A stretch of 10,915 nt of DNA from Planctomycetota bacterium. Its GTDB lineage: Bacteria > Planctomycetota > Planctomycetia > Pirellulales > Pirellulaceae. This document shows, piece by piece, positions 1-8,600 of the stretch. Position numbers and translations under genes: made by a program. The stretch spans positions 1-10,915 of the forward strand of contig JAJDEH010000378.1 of assembly GCA_029259935.1 (NCBI GenBank), in the 5' to 3' direction. A model generated the notes under the pieces. The model searched no databases. It saw only the letters and a program-made list of their open reading frames with translations, and was not told the origin of the DNA. The stretch's first letter is position 1; the number at the start of each line of letters is the position of its first letter.

Positions 1-15
1 GTCCCGCCTGCCCAC

Positions 16-34
16 TGCAGCCGAGACGGCTGCA
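16..34 (-). terminator. Hairpin downstream of DUF1501 gene, candidate 3' end
   Basis: The arms TGCAGCCG (16-23) and CGGCTGCA (27-34) are perfect reverse complements around a 3-base loop. The hairpin lies 46 bases past the stop of the minus-strand DUF1501 gene, where a transcript end is expected. No T-run follows it on the minus strand, so it is not a classical rho-independent terminator. It may instead be a 3'-end stabiliser or a U-tract-free terminator. The structure is seen directly; the function is inferred. Confidence 0.4.
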
Positions 35-79
35 CCACAATTGGGAAGTGACTTCCGTACCAGCCATAAGCCAAGCACT

Positions 80-1561
80 TCACGCAAAGATATCGCTAAT
101 CGGTTTTCCATGGTCGATTTCCAACCGCTTACGACCGGGAATTTCCAAGCGGCGATTGTCGAGTCCCATCAAGCGTAGGACGGTACTGTGCAAGTCGGTC
201 ACATAGTGGCCTTCGCCCAGAGCATGGTAGCCCAGTTCATCCGTCTCACCGTGTACGTAGCCTTTCTTGATACCCGCGCCGGCCAGCCAGACGGTAAATC
301 CGTTGGGATGATGATCGCGGCCGTCCTTGCCGCCGCCACGTTGCTCGAGCCCCGGCGTACGGCCGAACTCGGTGCAGAAGACGACCACGGTTTCTTCCAA
401 CAAACCACGTTGCTTGAGATCTTGGATCAAACCGGCGACCGGCATATCCACTTCGCCGCACAGGCGTTGATGATTGGCCTTCAGGTTGCGATGGGAGTCC
501 CAAGATCCATACTTCGAGGGAAAGACTTGCACGAACCGCACGCCGCGTTCAATCAGCCTTCGCGCCGCCAGCAGACGGCGGCCAGCCAGTTGCGTGGCTT
601 TGTCTTCCAATCCATAAAGCTGCTTGGTAGCCGCCGTTTCGCTCGCCAAGTCGACCGCTTCGGGAACCGCGGTCTGCATGCGATAGGCCAACTCGTAGGC
701 GCGAATTCGCGCTCGCAACTCTTGATCCTCGGGATATTCGACCGCCGACAACTCGTTGAGCTGGCCGATCAGTTCATACTCGCGCTGCTGCTCCTCAAGG
801 CTCTGCTTGGCATGACGGCTGCCGAACGGCAAGGGATTTTTGGGGTCCAGTGCCAATGGGACGCCGGCGTGCTGTGGACCCAGGTAGTAGGAATCGATCG
901 ACTGCCGCGTGTCGGTCCGCGTGGGGCCGCCGAGCACGACGAACTTAGGCAGGTTTTCGTTGAGTGTTCCTAGTCCGTAATCCGCCCACGAACCGATGCT
1001 CGGCTGCGGTTCGTCCAGCCGATGGCGGCCGGTGTGAATTTGGTTTTCGGCCGCGTGATCGTTGTCGGTCGTCCACATGTTGCGGACGAAGCACAAGTCG
1101 TCGACGCGTTTGGACAGATGAGGCCACCAGTCCGTCACCTCAATCCCGGACTCGCCACGCTTGCCCCAGCCGACCTGCATCGGATAGATGATCGGGTAGA
1201 CGTCGCGGACATTGATTTCTTCGGCCGCGACCGAGCGAAAACGTTTTTTGTGCAGCGGCGAGTGCACCGGATTCTCGAACGGAGTCTTGTCGAAGGTGAG
1301 ACCCGCGTATTGATTCAACGCCCGTTTCGGGTCAAACGTTTCCAAATGGCTGTAACCGCCCGAGAGAAAAATCCACAGCACCGACTTCGCTCGCGGGGCA
1401 AAGTGCGGACGATCCACCGCATGCTCACCGGCCGCGGCGGCACGTTGGATTCCGTCTTCCGCCAGTAGCGATCCCAAAGCCAATCCCGTAAACCCCATGC
1501 CGACGTCGGATAAAAATGTACGGCGGGTCGGGCGATGCTGATGATTGAAGTGTGCGGTCAT
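80..1561 (-). CDS. DUF1501 family protein, Tat-exported (sulfatase-like fold)
   Basis: This 493-residue protein belongs to the DUF1501 family (PF07394), which is abundant in planctomycetes and distantly related to the alkaline phosphatase/sulfatase fold. Its biochemical substrate is not established. The N-terminus carries a twin-arginine signal (TRRTFL, residues 12-17) followed by the hydrophobic stretch GMGFTGLALGSLLA, so export through Tat is expected. Family landmarks are SVLWIFLSGGYSHLETFDP near residues 60-78, WDSH at 354-357, EFGRTP at 398-403, GRDHHP at 414-419 and DLHSTVL at 456-462. Length is normal for the family and the protein looks intact. A GTG at 1570-1568 would add three residues and overlap the upstream stop; the ATG at 1561 is preferred because it gives the usual start (MTAHFN) and follows that stop by 5 bases. 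No clear Shine-Dalgarno is visible, consistent with translational coupling to the upstream DUF1549/DUF1553 gene. Family assignment is very secure. Confidence 0.96.
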   Translation of the reverse strand: MTAHFNHQHRPTRRTFLSDVGMGFTGLALGSLLAEDGIQRAAAAGEHAVDRPHFAPRAKSVLWIFLSGGYSHLETFDPKRALNQYAGLTFDKTPFENPVHSPLHKKRFRSVAAEEINVRDVYPIIYPMQVGWGKRGESGIEVTDWWPHLSKRVDDLCFVRNMWTTDNDHAAENQIHTGRHRLDEPQPSIGSWADYGLGTLNENLPKFVVLGGPTRTDTRQSIDSYYLGPQHAGVPLALDPKNPLPFGSRHAKQSLEEQQREYELIGQLNELSAVEYPEDQELRARIRAYELAYRMQTAVPEAVDLASETAATKQLYGLEDKATQLAGRRLLAARRLIERGVRFVQVFPSKYGSWDSHRNLKANHQRLCGEVDMPVAGLIQDLKQRGLLEETVVVFCTEFGRTPGLEQRGGGKDGRDHHPNGFTVWLAGAGIKKGYVHGETDELGYHALGEGHYVTDLHSTVLRLMGLDNRRLEIPGRKRLEIDHGKPISDIFA

Positions 1562-1566
1562 GAGAA

Positions 1567-4500
1567 TCACCGAATGGTTACGAAGTCGTTATGATTCCAC
1601 AGCGCGCGAATTAGGCTTTCACGCGCGCGTGTTGCATTGACGAGCCGTTCGTCTGGTTCGCTCGCGTGCGACTGTCTGGCCAGGAACGATTCGCAAACCT
1701 TCAGTTCCGCGGGCCGAGGCGGGCGAGCAAGAATGCGCTGGTACGCGGAATTGATGAAGGCCGCCGACCGGGCTTGTTCGGCGGGCGTCAATTTGGAGTA
1801 AACACTGGCTGCAACATCGACGCTCTGCTTGTGAACAAACTGACTGTTGGTCAAGGCGAGCGCCTGTTGCGGCACGATACTTCGCGTTCGCCGGTAACAC
1901 TGCGTGGCGTCCGCCGCGTCGAACAGCCGGCCAAACTCGCTCTTTCCGTCCGCCTCCGGATTGCAACTGAAGTACATGCTTCGGCGCGGGCGGGTCAGCG
2001 CTTCTTTGTTCTCAAGTTCTTGTCCGCCGATCTTCAGGTCCAAGGCGTCGGCACAGAATAGCAAGCTGTCGCGGACGATTTCGGCTTCCATGCGACCCGG
2101 ATTTCCGCGCCATAGATAATGGTTCTCGGGGTCTTGTTTCATGGACGCATCGCTCGTTGACCCTTGAGCAGACGACGTTCGGTAGACCGCCGAAGTGACC
2201 AACAGCCGGTGCAGTCGCTTCATGCTCCAATCTGAATCTTGCAGATCGAGAGCCAGCCGATCCAGCAGTTGGGGATGCGTCGGAGCCTTGCCGTTGCGGC
2301 CAAAGTCGAACACGGTGGCCACCAGCGGCGCGTGAAAGTGGCGCATCCAAATGTGATTCACCGCGACGCGCGCGGTCAGCGGATTGTCGCGACTGGTGAT
2401 CCAGTGTGCCAAAGCCCGCCGTCGTCCCGTGCTGGTCTTTGGATACCTTGGAGACAGGCGAGTGTAGTCGGCGTCATCGGCCATTTCGGCGAGTGCTTTC
2501 TGGGCCTTGGCCAGCGCCGCATTCGCGGCGGCAAACTGCTTCGTTGCCTCCGAGTGTTGCTTGGCGCGCTTCGCATCGCCCGGCGGCAACGCATCGGCGG
2601 CGGCTTGCAACTGCTGCTTTTCCAAAACCACCGCCTTTTCGGCTTTGACGGCCGCTTGGAGTTCCGCCCGGGCTGCGGCCTTCTTCAAGGTCTGTACATC
2701 GCCGACGACGTTGACACCGTAGCACGCTTCGTCGGCCGCGATACGAGCTTGGACACTGGCCAGTTGTGCGTCCGCCGCGGCGAGTTTTGCTTCCGCCGTT
2801 TGTTGATTTAATTGCTGGACATGGACTGCGGCGTGCGCTCGCCGTACTTTGGATGAAAGCTCGCGCAATTCGGGAGACTCAACGGTCAGCGAAACTTGCG
2901 ACTTGGCGGGCGCCTGGCAAAACGGCGAAGCGGTCCAACCATCGATTCCCACGGCGTCACGCCCTTCGACATACCGCGGCGGTTCAAAGGTGAAACAAAC
3001 CATGGGAGCCGTCCCGCTTTGCGATGCGGCCGGCAAAATGCAAATGTCATCGACAATCGCCAAGCTTCCCTGTCGTGCGTCAAACGTGATTGGCTTGGTG
3101 GCAGTGCCGACCGGGTTCCAACCGTTCAGTGCCACGGGAACGTCTTCCGCCACGATGCGGTCCGTCGTTAGACAGCGGACAGCCAGTAAACAACGATCCA
3201 TCTTGGTCTGCAGGTTTAGCTTTACCTCGAACTTACTTTCGCCAGCCGCGACGTCGTACTTACCTACTGCGAATTCACTAAACCCACCGGGCCGGTAAGA
3301 CGAGATGCGTCCTTGTTCGAAACCGACATAGCCGGCGGTCAGTCCCTTCACGGAATCTTTCGATAATTGAAAATTGAAGTGCGCGTCTTTGACCAGATGC
3401 AATAGAAAGCGAATCGTCGCGCCGTCTTCTAGCTTCTTCAAGCCATTGAGTGAGTTATTCAAAATGCGGCGTCCCGTCGTCGCATCCAACACGAGAGATT
3501 GGGTACCCGACAATGCGGCGGACTCTTTTTGTTTTTCGACCGCCTTGTCGGCGGCGGCCTGAAATTCAGCCTTGCACTGGGCCAGCGTCGCTTGCAGTGG
3601 CGGCAAGGCTTCGTCCGCCGCTTGCTGGGCGGTGGCGAACTGCTGCCGACATGCTTCAGCCGCCGCGCGGGGTTGCCGCAGTGCCGTCTCTTGAATGGCC
3701 CGCCGCATGCCCGGATACCAAGCCTCGGTCGGCAGCGACAGCGATTCGATACTGGGCATTTCGACGTTGAGGAAAGCGGGAACGCCAGGTGGAATCGAGC
3801 CCAACTCCTTGTCGCGATTTCGTTCGTCGCCGCCCGAATAGTGCCAGGTAGGAGCGTCCGGATTCTTATCGAAAATACGAACGGCCCCCAGCCGCACAAT
3901 CTTTCGCAGCGTGCTGTAGTTGTATTCTTGAAACGGCCCCGGGTCGGCTTCGCCGGCCACGCGATCTTGCCGAATGCCGATCGGCTCGAAGAACGCGCGC
4001 ATTTGAAAATAGTTGCGCTGCGAAATCGGATCGTATTTGTGGTCGTGACAGTGGGCACAATTAAAAGTCAGCCCCAAAAACGCCTTGGCCGTATGTTCGA
4101 CGTTGGCTCGCATCCAGTCGTTGGGATTGAGCGCGTACCAATTGCGAATCAAGTAACCGGTTGCAAAGTTAGCTTCGGCATCCCGCGGCGCGACCTCGTC
4201 CGCCGCCAACATTTCGACGACCATTTGGTCATAGCCTTTGTCATCGTTCAACGACTGAATGATCCAATCGCGCCACCGCCAGATTTGCGGCGCGCTGTTC
4301 CATACATCGGGCACCATTCGTCTGCCATACCAATCGCTGTAGCGCCACACATCCATCCAATGCCGGCCCCATCGCTCGCCGTACTGGGGCGAATTGAGCA
4401 GCCGGTCGACGGCCCGATCATAGGCGTCGGGCCGAGTGTCGGCGGCGAACTGTCGTTGTTGTTGTGGCGTCGGCGGCAGCCCAATTAGGTCGAGGTAGAC

Positions 4501-5103
4501 GCGTCGCAACAAGAGGCTGCGGTCGACTTCCGGCTGAGCCTGAAGGCCCCGCTTCTCGTGTTGGTCGACAACAAAGGAATCGACCCAATTCCGCGATCTC
4601 GCGTGGTCTTGCACTTCAGGCAATACCGCCCGTCGCGGGGCGCGAAACGACCAATGCTCGCGCGGATCTAGTTCGGGCTCTTCGTTTTCGGGACCCGCGG
4701 CCCCCGCTTGGACCCAAGCTTCAAGCAACGCGATCTGCTGTTCGGAAAGCTCCGCCCCCTGTTGAGGCATCCGTTCGGACTCGTCCTCGGCAAGGACACG
4801 TTCGATCAACAGGCTCGCCGGGACGTCGCTCACATCAACCGCCGAACCGCTATCGCCTCCTTGGCGTATCGCGGCGGCCGTATCCACTCGCAGCCCGCCT
4901 TCTTGTTTGAGCGCGCCGTGGCAGGCGTAACACTTGGCCTTCAGCAGCGGCTTGACATCGGCCAAGTAGTCGACGGTAGCTGCGGACGATTCGTCGGCGC
5001 TAGAATTCTGAACCAGCGCGAAGCCGAGAATCAAAGCCAGACAGATCGTTGAAAGGGATCTTGCCACAATGGACCAGGGGTCTTTCGGGGGTGGGAAGTA
5101 CAT
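1567..5103 (-). CDS. PSCyt1-DUF1549-DUF1553 protein (planctomycete cytochrome c-like)
   Basis: This is a 1178-residue exported protein of the planctomycete PSCyt1/PSCyt2/PSD1 architecture. A signal peptide (VARSLSTICLALILGFALVQ, about residues 13-32) precedes a PSCyt1-type domain with CYACH at 58-62, a potential c-type haem site. DUF1549 (PF07583) covers about 171-375, with LDLIGLPPTP, YGERWGRHWMDVWRYSDWYG and a second CXXCH in NCAHCHDHKYDP (Cys349, Cys352, His353). DUF1553 (PF07587) covers about 894-1178, with LAHWITS, NHIWMRHFH and VPQQALALTNSQ. Between them lie an Ala/Gln-rich coiled coil (about 469-531), a beta-rich region possibly LamG-like (about 534-744), and a second Ala/Lys/Gln-rich coiled coil (about 744-876). 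The frame is open upstream to 5241, but those 46 residues look non-coding and hide a TATAAT box; ATG 5103 places the signal peptide at the N-terminus. GTG 5067 is an alternative start. It is the upstream partner of the DUF1501 gene. The electron-transfer role is inferred from the motifs; substrate unknown. Confidence 0.95.
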   Translation of the reverse strand: MYFPPPKDPWSIVARSLSTICLALILGFALVQNSSADESSAATVDYLADVKPLLKAKCYACHGALKQEGGLRVDTAAAIRQGGDSGSAVDVSDVPASLLIERVLAEDESERMPQQGAELSEQQIALLEAWVQAGAAGPENEEPELDPREHWSFRAPRRAVLPEVQDHARSRNWVDSFVVDQHEKRGLQAQPEVDRSLLLRRVYLDLIGLPPTPQQQRQFAADTRPDAYDRAVDRLLNSPQYGERWGRHWMDVWRYSDWYGRRMVPDVWNSAPQIWRWRDWIIQSLNDDKGYDQMVVEMLAADEVAPRDAEANFATGYLIRNWYALNPNDWMRANVEHTAKAFLGLTFNCAHCHDHKYDPISQRNYFQMRAFFEPIGIRQDRVAGEADPGPFQEYNYSTLRKIVRLGAVRIFDKNPDAPTWHYSGGDERNRDKELGSIPPGVPAFLNVEMPSIESLSLPTEAWYPGMRRAIQETALRQPRAAAEACRQQFATAQQAADEALPPLQATLAQCKAEFQAAADKAVEKQKESAALSGTQSLVLDATTGRRILNNSLNGLKKLEDGATIRFLLHLVKDAHFNFQLSKDSVKGLTAGYVGFEQGRISSYRPGGFSEFAVGKYDVAAGESKFEVKLNLQTKMDRCLLAVRCLTTDRIVAEDVPVALNGWNPVGTATKPITFDARQGSLAIVDDICILPAASQSGTAPMVCFTFEPPRYVEGRDAVGIDGWTASPFCQAPAKSQVSLTVESPELRELSSKVRRAHAAVHVQQLNQQTAEAKLAAADAQLASVQARIAADEACYGVNVVGDVQTLKKAAARAELQAAVKAEKAVVLEKQQLQAAADALPPGDAKRAKQHSEATKQFAAANAALAKAQKALAEMADDADYTRLSPRYPKTSTGRRRALAHWITSRDNPLTARVAVNHIWMRHFHAPLVATVFDFGRNGKAPTHPQLLDRLALDLQDSDWSMKRLHRLLVTSAVYRTSSAQGSTSDASMKQDPENHYLWRGNPGRMEAEIVRDSLLFCADALDLKIGGQELENKEALTRPRRSMYFSCNPEADGKSEFGRLFDAADATQCYRRTRSIVPQQALALTNSQFVHKQSVDVAASVYSKLTPAEQARSAAFINSAYQRILARPPRPAELKVCESFLARQSHASEPDERLVNATRARESLIRALWNHNDFVTIR

Positions 5104-5118
5104 CCAGGTGGGAACCGT

Positions 5119-5147
5119 ATTATAGGTGAATTCGGTGCAGCGGCCAA
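5119..5147 (-). promoter_or_regulatory. Candidate sigma70-type promoter for the DUF1549/DUF1501 operon
   Basis: Read on the minus strand, a perfect TATAAT (5124-5119) is preceded at 17 bases by TTGGCC (5147-5142), which matches four of six bases of the -35 consensus. Predicted initiation near 5112 leaves a very short leader before ATG 5103, or about 45 bases if GTG 5067 is the start. It argues against translation from the upstream part of the open frame (5104-5241). Confidence 0.4.
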
Positions 5148-5296
5148 AATCCTCGGCCGCGCCACTTCTCAAACAGCGGCTTGGCACGCTTGGCACACTC
5201 CGGCCAGTCAGAGAAGCGGGGCACTCGCGCGTCTGTAACATACGGCCTCCACTCCTTATCCCTAGTTTTCCAGCAGTTTATTGAAAAATGACATCC

Positions 5297-5308
5297 GCAA
5301 ACGTTTGC
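5297..5308. promoter_or_regulatory. 12-bp palindrome resembling a LacI/PurR-family operator
   Basis: GCAAACGTTTGC is a perfect palindrome with a central CG. It matches the general form of LacI/GalR-family operators; PurR and CcpA sites share the AAACGTTT core. It lies between the two divergent genes, about 190 bases upstream of the minus-strand ATG and about 380 upstream of the kinase start. A 12-bp palindrome is expected a few times by chance in a window this size, so the operator-like sequence and the location carry the argument. No regulator is encoded here. Confidence 0.3.
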
Positions 5309-5630
5309 AAAGAAAATCCAAGCGCCGATACCTCAAGAAATAGGCAACGCGCTGACGATCCGCGTTTCGAATCGCAGCTTCCTTTGGCGGCCTGCCCGTG
5401 GCCCCATCCAATTTCCATTTTACGCAATTCGGTCCAACCGTTCCACGTAAAGGCGAAACGGTGTGCGACCAGATTCCATATCGAGAACCGTCCGCCTATT
5501 TTGTCATGAGTTGTTTGCCCAAGAAACGGCGACTGCCGCTACTCGTCAACAGCAGCGCGGAAACAGATGCCACACAGACGGCGGATAGCAAAATGCTCTT
5601 GTCGTTCCTTGTGTGAATGACGGTGGGATT

Positions 5631-5639
5631 TGGTACACT
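5631..5639 (+). promoter_or_regulatory. Weak extended -10 element upstream of the kinase gene
   Basis: TGGTACACT has the TGn extension plus four of six bases of TATAAT. Initiation near 5646 would give a leader of about 40 bases to ATG 5688. No good -35 is present at 16-18 bases. The call rests on position and the extended -10 only. Confidence 0.2.
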
Positions 5640-5687
5640 CAATTCACAGTGCTGCTATCAAGAATGGGTAGTTGTCGTGGAATGGTG

Positions 5688-8600
5688 ATGTCAAAAAGCT
5701 GCCCTCATTGCGGTCAACCGATTGAAACCGAAGAGCAGGATCGAACGGTTGGGGTCAGGTGTTCGTCATGTAACAAGCTCTGTGATTTCGCATCAACCGT
5801 CGCTGTTGTTTCTGAAAACCAAGACTCAAAAGTTGACGAAACTGCAAATTGGACGACCAATCGTGCCGATCCAATTGCTGCCAACCCCAGGCAAATTGAC
5901 AGATACCGAATTGATCGGCTGCTGGGCACGGGCGGATTTGGACGAGTTTACCTTGCATATGACAGCTCATTAGAACGGTCGGTGGCCGTCAAGGTGCCGC
6001 ATCCCGAGTTAGTCTCCAGGCAAGAAAATGCCGACGTTTACCTGGCCGAAGCTCGCACCGTTGCAATCTTGGACCATCCAAACATTGTTCCGGTACACGA
6101 TGTTGGCGGAACAGAGGATTTCTCTTGTTACATTGTTTCGAAGTACGTTGATGGCACCAATTTGGCAACCACGATTCGTAAGCAGCAACTCTCCATCGTC
6201 GAGGCAGTTGAATTGGTCGCCACCATTGCCGACGCGCTGCACTATGCCCACACGCGCGGGGTTGTGCACCGGGACGTCAAACCGGGCAACATCCTGATCG
6301 ATGCCAAAGGCAAACCGTTCATCGCTGACTTCGGACTCGCCCTGCGAGACCACGACATCGGTACCGGCCCGCACTATGCTGGGACGCCTGCCTATATGAG
6401 TCCCGAGCAAGCGCGCGGGGAAGGAAATCGCGTCGATGGCCGAAGTGATATATATAGTATTGGGGCCGTGCTTTATGAATTATTGACGGGTCGTCGCGTT
6501 CATTTAGGTGCGACCAAGCACGAAATCCTGGAACACCTTGCTTCACGGGAACCCAAGCCTCCTCGACAGATTGACGATACGATTCCAAAGGAACTGGAGC
6601 GTATCTGCCTTAAGTCCCTGTCCAAACGTGCCTCGGAACGATACACCACGGCGAAAGACTTGGCAGAGGACCTACGTTTGTTCTTGCATGAACAGACCGA
6701 CGGGTTAGGTTCACAAACAACTGCCGAAGGCGCGGCGGCGCTCGGCGGTACTGAGAGGACGCGAGACAGTGAGCAAACCCCACCAGCCGGCTGGCAATTC
6801 AAGTCACGCAAGCCGATCGTGGGCACTGCAGTTTTGGGCATGGCCCTGAGCGTATTCTTCGCTCTCTGGGCTGGTGGCATCATCTTCGACGTCGAACCCA
6901 AAAATGGAATGCTGGTCGTCAAGGTAAGCGACGGGGGCTCCGCAACTTCCGTGCAAGGAAAAACAGTTACCGTTCGCAACGTGGAAACTAGCGAGATGCA
7001 CGCGATCCCGTTGGACACACCCGCGCTGAGAATACCGCTGCTTCCTGGTGAGTATGAGTTTCTGGTAAATGCGGAATCTGAGTTTCAAGCGAAGCCGGAC
7101 CGTTTTTTGATCGCCAGCGGTAAAGAGAGAGAAGTCGAGGTCTGGCGGGAACCCGCGTCTGGACGTACGCCAACATCCTCCGCTATCCAAGGCCGGTCCG
7201 AGCCGGAAGAATCGACGGCGGGACATGAAGAGGCTCTAGGCACTGACATTTATCGAAAGTCGCTGAACTCCACGGTTTGGATACTTGCAAAGTCAGCGGG
7301 AGCGACGGTCAGCGGAACGGGAGTCTTGATCGACAAAGACCGAAAGCTAATCGTCACAAATTTCCATGTTGTTGGCGACTCACGCGCGGTGGTTATCTTC
7401 TTTCCTGAATTCAACGATGACACGTTGGTCGTTGACCGCCGACATTACCTAAAGAACGTTCGACTATTGGGCAGACGCGGTGCCGTTCTGTTCACCGATC
7501 AGCGTCGAGATTTAGCTTTGATTCAACTGGAAAACTTGCCGGAAAACGCCGAGGCCCTTGAGATGGCTGATGATAGCGCCAAGCCCGGTTCTCGGGTTCA
7601 TTCGATCGGCAATCCGGGCTCCACGGAAGCACTATGGGTCTACACATCCGGCACTGTGCGAGCCGTTTATCAAAAGAAATTTCGCACCGGCGCTGGCGAG
7701 CATGAATTCAAAGTCGTCGAAACTCAATCTCCGATCAACTCAGGTGACAGTGGCGGTCCCGTTATCAACAGCCAAGGCAAATTGATCGCCATCTCGCAGG
7801 CGATTTTGCCAAAGGCGCGTCTGGTGAGTTACTCGGTTGACGTCACCGAGCTAAAGGAGTTCATGGACCGTCCCTTGAAGTCGAGGCCCTTGCCCACGGC
7901 CGATATCTTGGCCCAAGCCGAACTGCAATACACCGAGCATGAAAAGGGCCATCTTCAAGTCGATTTCAGTTTAGGAAAAGAAGAAACGCAGACTGTTTGG
8001 ATCAGCAACGACATCGAGTTCTTCCAACGAGCCGACGTTCGCCGGATTTGGTCACTTGCCGTGGCCACCAAGGAAGCTCCCAAGATCGAGACGATGCTGA
8101 AATTGTTGAACCAAAACTCACGCACCAAGGTTGGAGGCTGGACCCTCCAGAAGTCCGATCCGGACGAATACCTCCTCCTTTATGTGGTCAAGATAGACGC
8201 ATTGGCGAGCCCCCGTGTAGTCAAGAGTACGATGGATTACGTTGCCAAACTGGCGGGCCTGATGAAAAAAGATCTGGCAACGTCTCCAGAACTCTCGCCG
8301 AACGCGACGGATTCCGCCGACGTCCAAAAGCTCCTCGCCTCCCCACGGAATTCCGCGCCGCCACGTGCCGAGGATTTTCTGGACCGCGCGGAATTGGAGT
8401 ATGAGGACGTCGACGCCTTCCCCGTGGAAGTCCCCAATTATCTAGGGGCGCTCAATTCCACCGTATGGATGATTGCTAAGAAGGAGGACGGCGCCACGAC
8501 TAGCGGCGCCGGGGTTTTAGTGGACCTGGAGCGAAAGCTGGTCATCACGAACTTGCATGTCGTCAGCAACTCTGGCAACGTGGTCATCTTCTTTCCCGAA

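Larger units (their letters stand above)
5104..5687. other. Divergent intergenic region between operon and kinase gene
   Basis: This 584-base spacer separates the two divergent transcription units. It contains the minus-strand TATAAT promoter candidate, a 12-bp palindrome (5297-5308) and a weak plus-strand extended -10 (5631-5639). Short open frames exist on both strands, but none has a convincing start, ribosome site or protein-like composition. One minus-strand frame (stop at 5496-5498) encodes a hydrophobic helix but lacks an ATG. No RNA gene is recognised. Confidence 0.6.

Noticed and set aside
188..973. Plus-strand 261-codon frame antisense to the DUF1501 gene
   Set aside because: The opposite strand carries an unmistakable DUF1501 protein; this frame is its shadow.
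3499..4488. Long plus-strand frame of 329 codons antisense to the DUF1549/DUF1553 gene
   Set aside because: It mirrors a GC-rich real gene with clear domains on the other strand; its translation has no family features.
5104..5241. N-terminal extension of the DUF1549/DUF1553 protein by 46 residues
   Set aside because: It would put the signal peptide internally, has low-quality composition, and contains the TATAAT box.
5398..5616. 72-residue plus-strand frame ending in GTGTGA overlap with the GTG at 5613
   Set aside because: GTG start without a ribosome site, no recognisable pattern, and the 5613 GTG is itself not the preferred kinase start, so the apparent coupling is probably chance.
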